Source of the DNA: Croceicoccus mobilis
Lineage (GTDB): Bacteria; Pseudomonadota; Alphaproteobacteria; Sphingomonadales; Sphingomonadaceae
NCBI RefSeq assembly: GCF_001661965.1
Contig: NZ_LYWZ01000028.1
Span: forward strand, 186,001-250,000
DNA length: 64,000 nt
Direction of reading: 5' to 3'
In this document: piece after piece, positions 53,717-61,457 of the stretch
How the letters are laid out: each line of letters begins with the position of its first letter
Position numbering within the stretch: position 1 is the stretch's first letter
Made by a program: the position numbers and the translations under genes
The notes under the pieces: generated by a model
What the model was told of the DNA's origin: nothing
Databases searched by the model: none
What the model saw: only the letters and a program-made list of their open reading frames with translations

Positions 53717-54143
53717 CGCCAGTACTTTTCGCTCCGCAACCCGGACCGCGAATTCATGCGTCCTGTGCCTGCGATAGCGGCGCATCGCTAAAAAAGAGGT
53801 TAAGCATCCGGCCCGGCACGGTTAGGGATAATATGCGATTACGGCGGGGCGTTCGCTTTGCGGGGCAGGCTGCCAGCAGGGGCGCGGACGCAAGCTGCTT
53901 GCCAGCAGGGGCGAGGCGCTGTATGTGGCGCCCCGTATCGGACGTGGGTGGCCCGCGTGGCAACCGTCCGGACATTCAGGTCATCCGTGGTCCATCATGG
54001 ATCGGAAGGCATCGACATACACGCTGGTCGGCGAGGTTTCGCCCACCGGCGTTTTCGGCGTTTGGCGCCGGAAATGAAGGATTTACGCGCGGATCGCAGG
54101 CCGCGCAGCAGCAAGGAGCGGCCTTTCGGGGCCGGAGACAGAT
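53717..54143. other. 427-bp region before ffh
   Basis: No convincing gene; weak open frames here lack a ribosome site and good codon use. It contains a 14-bp direct repeat (53871-53913). Just before ffh, a GGAG (54134-54137) and CGGCC-TTTCG-GGGCCG hairpin (54119-54134) lie in the leader. The ffh promoter is presumably in this region, but I cannot place it. Confidence 0.5.
53871..53913. repeat. 14-bp direct repeat upstream of ffh
   Basis: TGCCAGCAGGGGCG occurs at 53871-53884 and 53900-53913, 29 bp apart, in the non-coding region between the GGDEF gene and ffh. Two exact copies; no inverted partner seen. Confidence 0.6.
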
Positions 54144-55640
54144 ATGTTCGACACATTGTCAGACCGGCTCGGCTCCGTCTTCGATTCGCTGCGCGGTCGC
54201 GGCGCGCTGAAAGAGGAAGACGTTCGCGCCGCCATGCGCGAGGTGCGCATCGCCCTGCTTGAGGCCGATGTCGCCCTGCCGGTCGTGCGCCGCTTTATCG
54301 ACACCGTCACCGAGCGTGCCGTGGGCGAGCAGGTGCTGCGTTCGGTCACGCCGGGTCAGCAGGTCGTCAAGATCGTCAATGACGCGCTGGTCGAAATGCT
54401 GGGCGGCACTGCCGAGGATGGCGGTAGCCCCGACGCGGCCAAGCTCGACCTGGAGGCGAAGCCCCCCGTCGTAATCATGATGGTCGGCCTGCAGGGTTCG
54501 GGCAAGACCACCAGCACGGCCAAGATCGCCAAGCGCCTGAAGGAGACCGAGGGCAAGAAGGTCATGATGGCCTCGCTCGACGTCAATCGTCCGGCGGCGC
54601 AGGACCAGCTGAAAGTGCTGGGCGAGCAGGCGGGCGTCGCGACGCTGCCGATCATCGCGGGTCAGCAGCCGGTCGAGATCGCCAATCGCGCCATCTCTTC
54701 GGCCAAGCTGCAAAGCTTCGACGTGCTGATGCTCGACACTGCGGGCCGCCTGCATGTCGATGAAGCGCTGATGGCCGAGATGAAGGCGGTCGCCGCCGTC
54801 TCCACGCCAAAGGAAGTGCTGCTCGTCGTCGACTCGTTGACGGGTCAGGACGCGGTGAACGTCGCGCAGAGCTTTACCGGCGAAGTGCCGCTGACCGGCG
54901 TGGTGCTGACCCGCATGGACGGCGATGCACGCGGCGGTGCGGCGCTGTCGATGCGCGCCGTTACCGGCAAGCCGATCAAGTTTGCCGGTACGGGCGAAAA
55001 GCTCGACGCGATCGAGCCGTTCCACCCCTCGCGTGTCGCCAATCGCATCCTCGGCATGGGCGACATCGTCTCCATGGTCGAAAAGGCCGCGCAGGCGGTC
55101 AAGGAAGAGGACGCGGAGCGCCTTGCCAAGCGTATGGCGAAGGGCGAGTTCGACATGAACGACCTTCGCATGCAGCTGCGCCAGATGACCCAGATGGGCG
55201 GCATCGGTGCGCTGGCGGGCATGCTGCCGGGCATGAAGAAGGCAAAGGCGGCGATGGCGCAGTCGGGCATGGACGACAAGGTCCTGCTCCACATGGATGC
55301 CATCATCGGTTCGATGACGCCCAAGGAACGCGAACGCCCCGCGCTTTTGAACGCGAAGCGCAAGAAGCGCATCGCGGCAGGTTCGGGCACGCAGGTTCAG
55401 GACGTGAACAAGCTTATCAAGATGCACCAGGAAATGGGCAAGGCGATGAAGCAGATCAAGAAGATGGGCGGGCTGAAGGGCCTTGGCGCATTGTTCGGCA
55501 AGGGCGGCATGGGCGCTGCCATGCCCGGTCTTGGCGGCGGTATGGGCGGCGGCGCTGGCGGCATGCCGGGGCTCGGCGGTCCGGGTGGCGGGATGGGCGA
55601 TATCCCGCCGGAGCTTCAGGACCTGCTCAAGAAGAAATGA
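54144..55640 (+). CDS. ffh: Signal recognition particle protein Ffh
   Basis: GTPase that binds signal sequences and 4.5S RNA. It is 498 aa. N domain then P-loop MMVGLQGSGKTTSTAKIAKR, DTAGRLHVDEALMAEM, DSLTGQDAVNVA, TRMDGDARGGAALS (G4). The C-terminal M domain carries the RNA/signal-binding GSGTQVQDVNKLIK motif and ends with a Gly/Met-rich tail (for example GMGAAMPGLGGGMGGG). Precedes rpsP and rimM. Confidence 0.97.
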   Translation: MFDTLSDRLGSVFDSLRGRGALKEEDVRAAMREVRIALLEADVALPVVRRFIDTVTERAVGEQVLRSVTPGQQVVKIVNDALVEMLGGTAEDGGSPDAAKLDLEAKPPVVIMMVGLQGSGKTTSTAKIAKRLKETEGKKVMMASLDVNRPAAQDQLKVLGEQAGVATLPIIAGQQPVEIANRAISSAKLQSFDVLMLDTAGRLHVDEALMAEMKAVAAVSTPKEVLLVVDSLTGQDAVNVAQSFTGEVPLTGVVLTRMDGDARGGAALSMRAVTGKPIKFAGTGEKLDAIEPFHPSRVANRILGMGDIVSMVEKAAQAVKEEDAERLAKRMAKGEFDMNDLRMQLRQMTQMGGIGALAGMLPGMKKAKAAMAQSGMDDKVLLHMDAIIGSMTPKERERPALLNAKRKKRIAAGSGTQVQDVNKLIKMHQEMGKAMKQIKKMGGLKGLGALFGKGGMGAAMPGLGGGMGGGAGGMPGLGGPGGGMGDIPPELQDLLKKK

Positions 55641-55691
55641 TTTAATTTACGTATTTTCAGTTATTTGAATTTGATCGAAAGGTAGTTTGAA

Positions 55692-56138
55692 ATGGCAATT
55701 GCACTCCGTCTCTCGCGTGGTGGCGCGAAGAAGCGTCCGTATTACCGCATCGTGGCTTCGGACAGCCGCAGCCCGCGCGACGGTAAGTATCTGGAGCAGG
55801 TCGGCACCTACAACCCCGTCCTCCCCAAGGACAGCGAAGACCGCGTGAAGCTGATCGAAGACCGCGTGCGTTACTGGCTGGGCGTTGGCGCGCAGCCGAC
55901 CGACCGCGTCGCTCGCTTCCTCGATGCCGCCGGCATCCTTGAGCGTAAGGCCAAGAACAACCCCAAGAAGGCTGAGCCGGGCGAAAAGGCCAAGGAACGC
56001 GCCGAAGAAAAGGCCGAGAAGGCCCGTGAAGCCGAGGAAGCTGCCAAGGCTGCTGCCGAAGCTCCGGCTGAAGAGCCCGCGGCTGAGGAAGCACCGGCTG
56101 AAGAAGCTGCTGCTGAAGAAGAAAAGGCTGCCGAGTAA
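55692..56138 (+). CDS. rpsP: 30S ribosomal protein S16 with Ala/Glu-rich tail
   Basis: Residues 1-80 are a normal S16: [60 protein letters not shown]. After that a roughly 65-residue charged tail of Ala/Glu/Lys repeats ([20 protein letters not shown] and [19 protein letters not shown]) gives 148 aa in all. Ala-rich extensions of S16 occur in many alphaproteobacteria. Followed 6 bp later by rimM. Confidence 0.95.
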   Translation: MAIALRLSRGGAKKRPYYRIVASDSRSPRDGKYLEQVGTYNPVLPKDSEDRVKLIEDRVRYWLGVGAQPTDRVARFLDAAGILERKAKNNPKKAEPGEKAKERAEEKAEKAREAEEAAKAAAEAPAEEPAAEEAPAEEAAAEEEKAAE

Positions 56139-56144
56139 TCATCG

Positions 56145-56690
56145 GTGGTTCAGTCTGACAAGCCGGGCGCAGAGCGTATCGTTCTGGCCGCCATCACCGG
56201 CGCGCACGGTATCAACGGCGAAATCAGGCTGAAGCTGTTCGGGGAAGGCGTGGAGTCGCTGTCGCGATTCCGCGCCTTCACCCTATTGCGCGAGGGCACC
56301 GGGGAAACCTGCGAGGTAAGCCCCAAGCGCATGAAGGACGATGGCAAGGGCGGCGCGATCGCCAAATTTGCCGGGATCGACCACCGCAACGCCGCCGAAC
56401 CTTTGCGCGGCATGGTGCTCACCGTTTCGCGCGATGAACTGCCGCCCTTGGAAGAGGGCGAATATTACCACGCCGACCTCCTCGGTCTGGCGGCGGTGTC
56501 CGATGCGGGCGAAACGCTTGGCACGGTGATCGCGGTTGAGAATTACGGCGCGGGCGATGTGATCGAGATCGAACGGCCCGCAGCCGAGGGCGAGAAGCCC
56601 AAGCGCTTCATGGTGCCGATGCGGCCCGAAGCGGTTCCCGAATGGGGCGAGGGGCGGATCGTGATTTCGACGGATTTCGTCGGGGACTGA
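56145..56690 (+). CDS. rimM: 16S rRNA processing protein RimM
   Basis: 30S maturation factor that binds S19; 181 aa from GTG 56145. N-terminal ERIVLAAITGAHGINGEIRL (GxHGxxGExR), FAGIDHRNAAEPLRGMVLTV, and the PRC domain with EEGEYYHADLLGLAAVSDAG and PEWGEGRIVISTD. trmD and rplS, its usual downstream neighbours, are missing here: a Pmp3-like gene on the other strand follows. Confidence 0.94.
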   Translation: MVQSDKPGAERIVLAAITGAHGINGEIRLKLFGEGVESLSRFRAFTLLREGTGETCEVSPKRMKDDGKGGAIAKFAGIDHRNAAEPLRGMVLTVSRDELPPLEEGEYYHADLLGLAAVSDAGETLGTVIAVENYGAGDVIEIERPAAEGEKPKRFMVPMRPEAVPEWGEGRIVISTDFVGD

Positions 56691-56759
56691 GATGCGGCGT
56701 TCGGTTCCGCCGCTTCATCTGCGAACCGGAAGGCCGTTCAGCCCCCCGGTCCATTGGCG

Positions 56760-56921
56760 TCAGCGCAGATAGTTGACGTACAGGCCATGGATCAGGCCCG
56801 GGACGTACAGAATGATCGTCAGGACCAGATTGATCAGGAAGGTCTTGCCCACCCCATGCTTGAGCGCAACGCCAAGCGGCGGCAGCAGGACAGTGGCAAT
56901 CAAAGTTATCAGGGCCATCAT
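56760..56921 (-). CDS. Pmp3/YqaE-family membrane peptide
   Basis: A 53-aa hydrophobic peptide: MMALITLIATVLLPPLGVAL, then KHGVGKTFLINLVLTIILYV and PGLIHGLYVNYLR. Two membrane helices with a central P-P-L-G-V and L-x-N-x-x-L-T-x-x-x-Y-x-P-G-x-I-H pattern; this is the Pmp3/YqaE (UPF0057) signature. A strong Shine-Dalgarno (AAGGAG) lies before ATG 56921. Yeast Pmp3 influences membrane potential and salt tolerance; bacterial members are often stress-induced. Confidence 0.9.
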   Translation of the reverse strand: MMALITLIATVLLPPLGVALKHGVGKTFLINLVLTIILYVPGLIHGLYVNYLR

Positions 56922-57212
56922 CGGCAGTTCTCCTTTGATAGGACAATCCAGCCGGGATGCGGTCGTTCCGAAAAGCTGCCGTTTGAGGCCAGATCGAGCG
57001 TTACACAGTAAGCGCAGGGCTATTTGGCTGATGGAGGCTCATCGGTCAGCGTTCGCGTGGGCTGGTGGCCGACAGCGATCCGTTCAAGGTGACAGCCGCG
57101 GCTTTGCCGTGGCTGCGGCAGCTTTCGGGCCTTTTCGGTTGGCTAGCTGACGACTGGAATGGGGTGGGAAGCGGACATTGCGAAATGATTGATCCCAAGG
57201 CATCATTTGCCA

Positions 57213-57503
57213 ATGACGCTCTACCGAAAAGGACTGCTATTTTTGGGTTGGGTCCTTGTGATCTTCTTTACGTTTCCGATTTGGTTGCCGCTTCTTGCAA
57301 AAACCTTCGGAGATGCAGGATTGATCGCGGGGATAGCGCTTTGGCTGAGCCATGGTCTCTTGATGATGGTCGGCTTTCGGTGTCCCGATTGCGGGTTGTC
57401 ACCTTTTCTCAGCAAGAAAGGCTTTTTGGCAATCTCCACCCCATGGCCTAGGAAGACTTGCGGACATTGCGGTCGCGATCATCAAGAGCCTGACGTCCGG
57501 TAA
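57213..57503 (+). CDS. Small membrane protein with a C-terminal Cys4 zinc-ribbon-like motif
   Basis: A 96-aa protein from ATG 57213: MTLYRKGLLFLGWVLVIFFT is the first membrane helix, a second hydrophobic span follows (AGLIAGIALWLSHGLLMMVG), then RCPDCGLSPFLSKK...TCGHCGRDH, with CxxC at two places. These four Cys could bind zinc. No family recognised. The DNA is visibly more AT-rich than the neighbours, so transfer is possible. Low expectation of function from sequence alone. Confidence 0.6.
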   Translation: MTLYRKGLLFLGWVLVIFFTFPIWLPLLAKTFGDAGLIAGIALWLSHGLLMMVGFRCPDCGLSPFLSKKGFLAISTPWPRKTCGHCGRDHQEPDVR

Positions 57504-57732
57504 CGGTCGTTAGCCGACAGCCAGCTTTTATTGTCCTACACGCTTTCGCCAAGCTACCGCCCGGACCCGCGCCCGTGTCGGCGCACGGCTCTTTCATCCG
57601 TCAATCTTTTCGTGGGGGTCGCTGCTGTAACCCTGCACCTGTAAAGCGCGGATTTGCGCGGGGTGCGGGCAGCGGACGCAGGCTGTAGGACATGTCACTT
57701 ATGTCAACTTGGGTCCGCAGCAAGGCAGTCGC

Positions 57733-58632
57733 TCACCCCTCGCGCAATTCCTTGGCCAGCAGGCGGAATTCATCGGCGCGCGGGGATCCCCGGCGCCAGA
57801 CCAGGGCGATTTCGCGCGCGGCGTTCTTCGATTTCAGCGGGCGGGCCACGACATGGGTGCCGTCGAGTATGCCGGCCTCCAGCGCCATTTCGGGCAGCAT
57901 CGTAAGGCCAAGCCCATTGTCGACCATCTGCACCAGCGTATGGAGCGAGGTGCCGATCATCGTGGCCGATGCGCGCAGTTCGGGCCGGTTGCAGGCCGCC
58001 AGCGCATGCTCTTTCAGGCAGTGCCCGTCTTCCAGCAGCAGCAGCTTGCCTTCGTCGATCATCGCAGGGGGAATAAGCTCGGGCGGATCGCCCGGATCAT
58101 CCTCGGGAAAGGCGACGAAGAGCCGGTCATCGAAGAGATGCTCGCTTTCCACATCGCCGGTCGCGAAGGGGAGGGCGAGGAGCACGCAATCAGCGCGGCC
58201 ATGCTGCAGCGATTCAATGGCGTCGGCGCTTGGCTCTTCACGCAGGAAGAGCTTCAGCTGCGGGCGTTCCTTGCGCAGGCGCGGCAGGATCTTGGGCAGC
58301 AGGAAGGGTGCGATGGTCGGGATCACGCTCATGCGCAGATCGCCCGACAGAGGCTTGCCGGCCGATTGCACCAGTTCGGCCAGTTCCTCGGCCTCGCGCA
58401 ACAGGACATGGGCCTTTTCGACCACGCGCTCCCCCAGCGGGGTAAAGCGCACGACGCGGCGGGTGCGCTCGACCAGCGTCACGCCCAGCAGCGATTCCAG
58501 TTCGCGAATGCCCGCCGACAGCGTTGATTGCGACACATAGCAGCTTTCCGCCGCACGGCCGAAATGGCGCTTGTCATGCAGCGCCAAAAGATACTGCAAC
58601 TGCTTCAGCGTCGGCAGATATGTGTTCTTCAC
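57733..58632 (-). CDS. oxyR: Hydrogen peroxide-sensing LysR regulator OxyR
   Basis: A 299-aa LysR-type regulator from GTG 58632 (GGGGGGAG upstream). N-terminal HTH: KRHFGRAAESCYVSQSTLSA and GIRELESLLG. The redox pair is present in LLLEDGHCLKEHALAACNRP, with Cys residues 9 apart exactly like Cys199 and Cys208 of E. coli OxyR. Followed by GTSLHTLVQMVDNGLGLTML. So disulfide-based H2O2 sensing is likely; target genes (katG, ahpC) are not in this window. It is 16 bp after rnd and probably co-transcribed with it. Confidence 0.93.
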   Translation of the reverse strand: MKNTYLPTLKQLQYLLALHDKRHFGRAAESCYVSQSTLSAGIRELESLLGVTLVERTRRVVRFTPLGERVVEKAHVLLREAEELAELVQSAGKPLSGDLRMSVIPTIAPFLLPKILPRLRKERPQLKLFLREEPSADAIESLQHGRADCVLLALPFATGDVESEHLFDDRLFVAFPEDDPGDPPELIPPAMIDEGKLLLLEDGHCLKEHALAACNRPELRASATMIGTSLHTLVQMVDNGLGLTMLPEMALEAGILDGTHVVARPLKSKNAAREIALVWRRGSPRADEFRLLAKELREG

Positions 58633-58648
58633 GAGGCTCCCCCCTCGT

Positions 58649-59833
58649 TCATGCAGTGGGCACCGGCATGTCATCGATATGCGTCATCTTGAGCCGTCCG
58701 TTCTCAACCGCAAAGGCCAGCTTGCCCTCTACCAGATCAAGCGCGTCGCTGCCGAACTGTTCGTACCGCCAGCCTTCCAGCAGCGGCAGGTTCTTGCGAA
58801 CGCCCGCGGCCAGCGCCTCAAGATCGTCGGCGCGCGCGATCAAGCGCGAGGCGACATCGATCTCGCGGCTGCGGATTTTCAGCAGCAGCTTCAAAAGGTC
58901 GGCGACCAGCGCGCCTTCCTTGCCCAGCGGCACTCCCTTCTTGCGTTCGGGCATTTCATCCTTTGGCAGGGGTTCGGCGGTTTCCAGCACCTTCATCAGG
59001 CGCTTGCCGATGTCATTGTCCTTCCACCCGCCCGAAAGTCCGCGCACCTTGGCAAGGTCGGCCTGCTTTTTCGGCGGGTGGCTGGCAAGATCTGCCAGCG
59101 TTTCGTCGCGGATGATGCGGCCGCGCGGGATGTTCTTGTCCTGCGCCTCGTCCTCGCGCCACGCGGCCAGTGCCTTCAGCCTGCCCAAAACCTGCGGATT
59201 GCGGCCGGGCGAGCGGATGCGGTGCCACAGCGTATTGGGGTCGGTGGCGTAATTGTCGGGATCGGCAAGGCGGTCCATTTCCCGGTTCAGCCATTCGCCG
59301 CGTCCGGTCTTGATCAGCTTCTTCAGCATCTTGGGGAAGATGCGCGACAGATAGGTGACGTCGCCGATGGCATATTCGATCTGCCGTTCGGTCAGCGGCC
59401 GGCGCGACCAGTCGGTGAAACGCGCGCCTTTGTCGATCTGGATATTGAGCCAGCTATCAACGAGGTTCGAATAGCCGATCTGTTCGGACTGGCTGATCGC
59501 CATCATCGCGATCTGCGTGTCAAAGATCGGGTGCGGGGTCTTGCCGGTCAGGTTGTAGATGATCTCAACGTCCTGTCCGCCCGCGTGGAAGATCTTGAGG
59601 ACGTCCTCGTTCTCGGTCAGCAGGTCGAGCAGGGGCTTGAGGTCGATGCCTTCTGCCAGCGGGTCGATGGCTGCAGCTTCCTTGCCGTCCGAAATCTGGA
59701 CGAGACAAAGCAGCGGCCAATAGGTGGACTCGCGCATGAATTCGGTATCTACGGCTACGAACTCAGCCTGGGCCATGCGCGAGCAGATGTCGGCAAGGGC
59801 CTCGGTCGTCGTGATCAGGTCATGTATTTTCAT
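58649..59833 (-). CDS. rnd: Ribonuclease D
   Basis: 3'-5' exoribonuclease trimming tRNA 3' ends. It is 394 aa. DEDDy residues: FVAVDTEFMRESTYWP (D and E), KIFHAGGQDVEIIYN (D), and YAIGDVTYLSRI (Y and D). Two HRDC-type helical regions lie in the C-terminal half. First gene of rnd-oxyR. Upstream 154 bp shows no gene. Confidence 0.94.
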   Translation of the reverse strand: MKIHDLITTTEALADICSRMAQAEFVAVDTEFMRESTYWPLLCLVQISDGKEAAAIDPLAEGIDLKPLLDLLTENEDVLKIFHAGGQDVEIIYNLTGKTPHPIFDTQIAMMAISQSEQIGYSNLVDSWLNIQIDKGARFTDWSRRPLTERQIEYAIGDVTYLSRIFPKMLKKLIKTGRGEWLNREMDRLADPDNYATDPNTLWHRIRSPGRNPQVLGRLKALAAWREDEAQDKNIPRGRIIRDETLADLASHPPKKQADLAKVRGLSGGWKDNDIGKRLMKVLETAEPLPKDEMPERKKGVPLGKEGALVADLLKLLLKIRSREIDVASRLIARADDLEALAAGVRKNLPLLEGWRYEQFGSDALDLVEGKLAFAVENGRLKMTHIDDMPVPTA

Positions 59834-59987
59834 TGAACAGGCGGGTTACGCTGTGCGCGCGTAGCATGCAATCGACTCGGTAGTTGCAACGCCAACTTTT
59901 TTAACGATGGCCGGGTCGAAACCACCGGATTGCAGGCTGAAGGCCGCTCAAGCGACCGGCCGGAGTGGCAGTTCTGTCGGTTTGGGG

Positions 59988-60968
59988 TCAGGCGCGGTTA
60001 CGGCGCAGGCGTCCGAAAAAGCCGCTGATGCCCGAAGCAGCCGGAGCCACGTCATTGGCGGGCTCTTCGGCCTGCGGCGATGCTTCGCGGATGCGGCGAC
60101 GCAGGCTGGTGCCCGAGACATGATTGTCGTCATAGAACAGGCTGCCCGGATCATAATCGTCGGGGCGGGGCGCAAGGGAGAGGCTGGCGAATTTCGATTC
60201 CTCGACCTCGCCGTCCTCGCCATCCTCGATGATGTCGTAATATTCATCGCGCGTGATCGCGGGGGCGTCGAAGAAGGGATAGCTCTCGTTCGAGCCGACA
60301 AGTACGCTGATCGGGCGGGGGATGCCGCGGCCCTCGACCACGGATTTCACCGCCTGGTGCAGGCGTACCGCGACAAAGGCATGACCCAGCGCCAGAGCGT
60401 CGAAATCGGCGGCGTCGGTCAGCATGCCTTCGTGGCGCATGCGTTCGAACAGCAGGACCTCGCCGTAAAGGCCGCCAAGGCCACGCACCTGGATGTCGCT
60501 GCCCGCTTCCTCGAAAGCGCCGCGCCAGACGCCCGCGCGGCTACCATAGCCGCCGACGATCTCTTCGCGCGAGGCGCGACCGAAATGAAAGGCGGTGTCG
60601 GTGAAAAACAGGGTTTCTAGGTCGGGCTCGCGATAGCTGCCCTTTTCCTTGTCGGGTTCGGGGATCGACATCGGCGCGCTGATGTCGATCGAGATCGCGG
60701 TAACCGGATGCTCGGGTTTGTCGATCATGGCAAAGGCTGTGTCGAGGTTTTCCCAGCCGATCAGGCGAACGGCGCTGACAGGCGTTGCCTGGGCCAGCTT
60801 GGCGATCGGGTGGCGTCCATCCTGAAGGTCGAGAAGCTGCGCTTCGAGCAGGCCTGCCGCGACGTCGGGCTGGCCCTGCCGCATCAGCGATTCGACATTG
60901 CCGAGGAATTGATCGAGTTCCTCGTGGGACTCGAAAATCTCGCTGGCGAAGATGTCGGCTACAGTCAT
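59988..60968 (-). CDS. Hypothetical protein, 326 aa
   Basis: Starting at ATG 60968 (MTVADIFASEIFESHEELDQ). N-terminal helical region with FLGNVESLMRQGQPDVAAGL, central mixed region (AISIDISAPM, LETLFFTDTAFHFGRASREE, GGYGSRAGVWRGAFEEAGSD, GGLYGEVLLFERM), then ALGHAFVAVRLHQAVKSVVE and VGSNESYPFFDAP, and an acidic/disordered C-terminal part ending in FFGRLRRNRA. No signal peptide or membrane segment. I do not recognise the family. It sits alone, divergent from aspS, with 489 bp between. The upstream in-frame ATG at 61151 was not used. Confidence 0.72.
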   Translation of the reverse strand: MTVADIFASEIFESHEELDQFLGNVESLMRQGQPDVAAGLLEAQLLDLQDGRHPIAKLAQATPVSAVRLIGWENLDTAFAMIDKPEHPVTAISIDISAPMSIPEPDKEKGSYREPDLETLFFTDTAFHFGRASREEIVGGYGSRAGVWRGAFEEAGSDIQVRGLGGLYGEVLLFERMRHEGMLTDAADFDALALGHAFVAVRLHQAVKSVVEGRGIPRPISVLVGSNESYPFFDAPAITRDEYYDIIEDGEDGEVEESKFASLSLAPRPDDYDPGSLFYDDNHVSGTSLRRRIREASPQAEEPANDVAPAASGISGFFGRLRRNRA

Positions 60969-61457
60969 GGACGTCGTTTCCCCTGGCGCACCTTTAAGTG
61001 TGCATCTGCCATCAACTTTTAAGGGCCGATGGTTAAGAATAGCTTGGGCGGAGAGGTTAACGTTTCGTGTCCCGAAAACCGGATATACGAAAGCGGTGAG
61101 GGCGACCGGCCCGCCGGGCGCAAAGCGCGATCCGATAGGCGGGCCGATCAAGAGGCGAAGAAGCGCTTGTAATTCCGCCCGAAAAGCGCGTCCTTCGCCT
61201 CTTTTGCCGGAAGGTTTGCGCCGCTTGGATGCGCATCCCGGACCGCATCCTTATGCCGCGGCAAGGTTAATAATCGGTAACCATCGCATCACGCCTGCTA
61301 CGGGGTTCATCGCCTATTTCGACCGATGGCGGTCGATTGTGTGCCCGAGCCTCTGGAAATGGCGCGCGCTTTCACCTAGTGCGCGGCGCACGGGCCCCGC
61401 GCGTTCGCGGCTGGCCGACCCCTTTCAGACGTTAAAGACACGAGAAGCGATCAACCC
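60969..61457. other. 489-bp intergenic region between the 326-aa gene and aspS
   Basis: No convincing gene. It holds a long nested hairpin with a T run on the plus strand (61150-61205) and a loose palindrome GGTTA-N8-TAACC near 61265. Promoters for both divergent genes must be here, but I could not place them with confidence. Confidence 0.5.
61150..61205 (+). other. Nested hairpin with T run: possible small RNA 3' end or terminator
   Basis: AAGAGGCGAAG (61150-61160) is the exact complement of CTTCGCCTCTT (61193-61203). Inside, GCGCTT (61163-61168) pairs with AAGCGC (61184-61189) around a 15-nt loop. A T4 follows at 61202-61205. No gene on the plus strand reads into it, so it would end an unrecognised transcript or be part of the aspS leader. 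Confidence 0.5.

Noticed and set aside
57065-57451. A 128-aa plus-strand frame overlapping the 96-aa membrane gene
   Set aside because: Weak start, no recognisable domain; the overlapping frame has membrane helices and a Cys4 motif and is more likely.
61262-61285. CtrA-like TTAA site before aspS
   Set aside because: The TTAA/TAAC pair does not fit TTAA-N7-TTAA; only a half-site resemblance.
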